Below are positions 5,455 through 5,636 of a stretch of 5,636 bases of DNA, piece by piece. The translations under genes were made by a program, and so were the position numbers. Positions within the stretch are counted from its first letter, which is position 1, and the number at the start of each line of letters is the position of its first letter. This stretch comes from Pseudomonadota bacterium (GTDB taxonomy: Bacteria; Pseudomonadota; Gammaproteobacteria; Steroidobacterales; Steroidobacteraceae): positions 1-5,636 of the forward strand of contig CANGMU010000163.1 in the NCBI GenBank assembly GCA_947454665.1. The letters run 5' to 3'. The notes below the pieces were generated by a model that saw only the letters and a program-made list of their open reading frames with translations, was not told where the DNA came from and made no database searches.

Positions 5455-5636
5455 GTGGCCAACAAAATCAACGGCTTGGATAGCAGTACGGTCCGCATTG
5501 CGGCCGGCTCGTCCGTTGCCCGGAGCAATCCGGACAAGGCCGCTGCCGCCCAGGAAAAGCCAGCCGGAAGCGCCCCGGTCGAAGTGCAGATCACCGGCGC
5601 CGCCCGGACCCTGGCCGCGCTCGAACAGAAGCTGCG
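5455..5636 (+). CDS. flgM: Anti-sigma-28 factor FlgM, N-terminal part (cut by window edge)
   Basis: FlgM binds and holds FliA (sigma-28) inactive until the hook-basal body is finished, then is exported through it, releasing late-gene expression. Sixty full codons are visible, starting MANKINGLDSSTVRI when GTG is read as Met; the family usually has about 95-110 residues. The M-x-x-KI-x-G-L opening, the Ala/Ser/Pro-rich disordered stretch (about 16-42) and VQITGAARTLAALEQKL (44-60) fit FlgM, the last part being the start of the sigma-binding helical region; most of that region is outside the window. The frame stays open to the last base. The position behind flgA, divergent from flgB, and the FliA-type promoter in front support the call. 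It could be transcribed both from the flgA sigma-54 promoter and from its own promoter. Confidence 0.87.
   Translation, partial: MANKINGLDSSTVRIAAGSSVARSNPDKAAAAQEKPAGSAPVEVQITGAARTLAALEQKL

Overview
The window looks like a piece of a polar-flagellum locus from a GC-rich gammaproteobacterium, most likely of the Xanthomonadales type. The grounds are the high GC content, six closely packed rod/hook genes in the order flgB-C-D-E-F-G, a divergent flgA-flgM pair next to flgB, and sigma-54 promoters in front of both arms. In Pseudomonas flgAM and flgBCDE are in separate places, so this layout argues against that genus. The taxonomic call is inference from gene order and protein flavour, not from a search.

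Layout: the minus strand (4360 down to 24) carries flgB (proximal rod), flgC (proximal rod), flgD (hook cap), flgE (hook), flgF (proximal rod) and flgG (distal rod). Gaps are only 6-27 bases, which indicates one operon. It runs off the left edge, where flgH would be expected; bases 1-23 hold no convincing start. The plus strand carries flgA (P-ring chaperone, 4661-5371) and the first 60 codons of flgM (anti-sigma-28, from a GTG at 5455), cut by the right edge.

Control: the 300-base gap 4361-4660 holds two back-to-back sigma-54 promoters, each a full match to TGGCAC-N5-TTGC, reading out towards flgB and flgA. They share a 19-base sequence with two mismatches. Between them lies a run of CGGCA(A/G) repeats, four of which are spaced 10-11 bases apart, at a distance suited to an enhancer-binding activator such as FleQ. 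A third promoter, of the sigma-28 (FliA) type, sits between flgA and flgM. This fits a flagellar cascade: sigma-54 plus an activator makes the rod and hook and the FlgA chaperone, then FliA boosts its own inhibitor FlgM, which is exported once the hook is finished.

The genes are all intact and ordinary for their families. I see no mobile element, tRNA, rRNA, CRISPR array or unknown system. The points of interest are regulatory: the paired promoters, the phased repeats, the flgM promoter, and the lack of a Shine-Dalgarno sequence in front of flgF and flgA.
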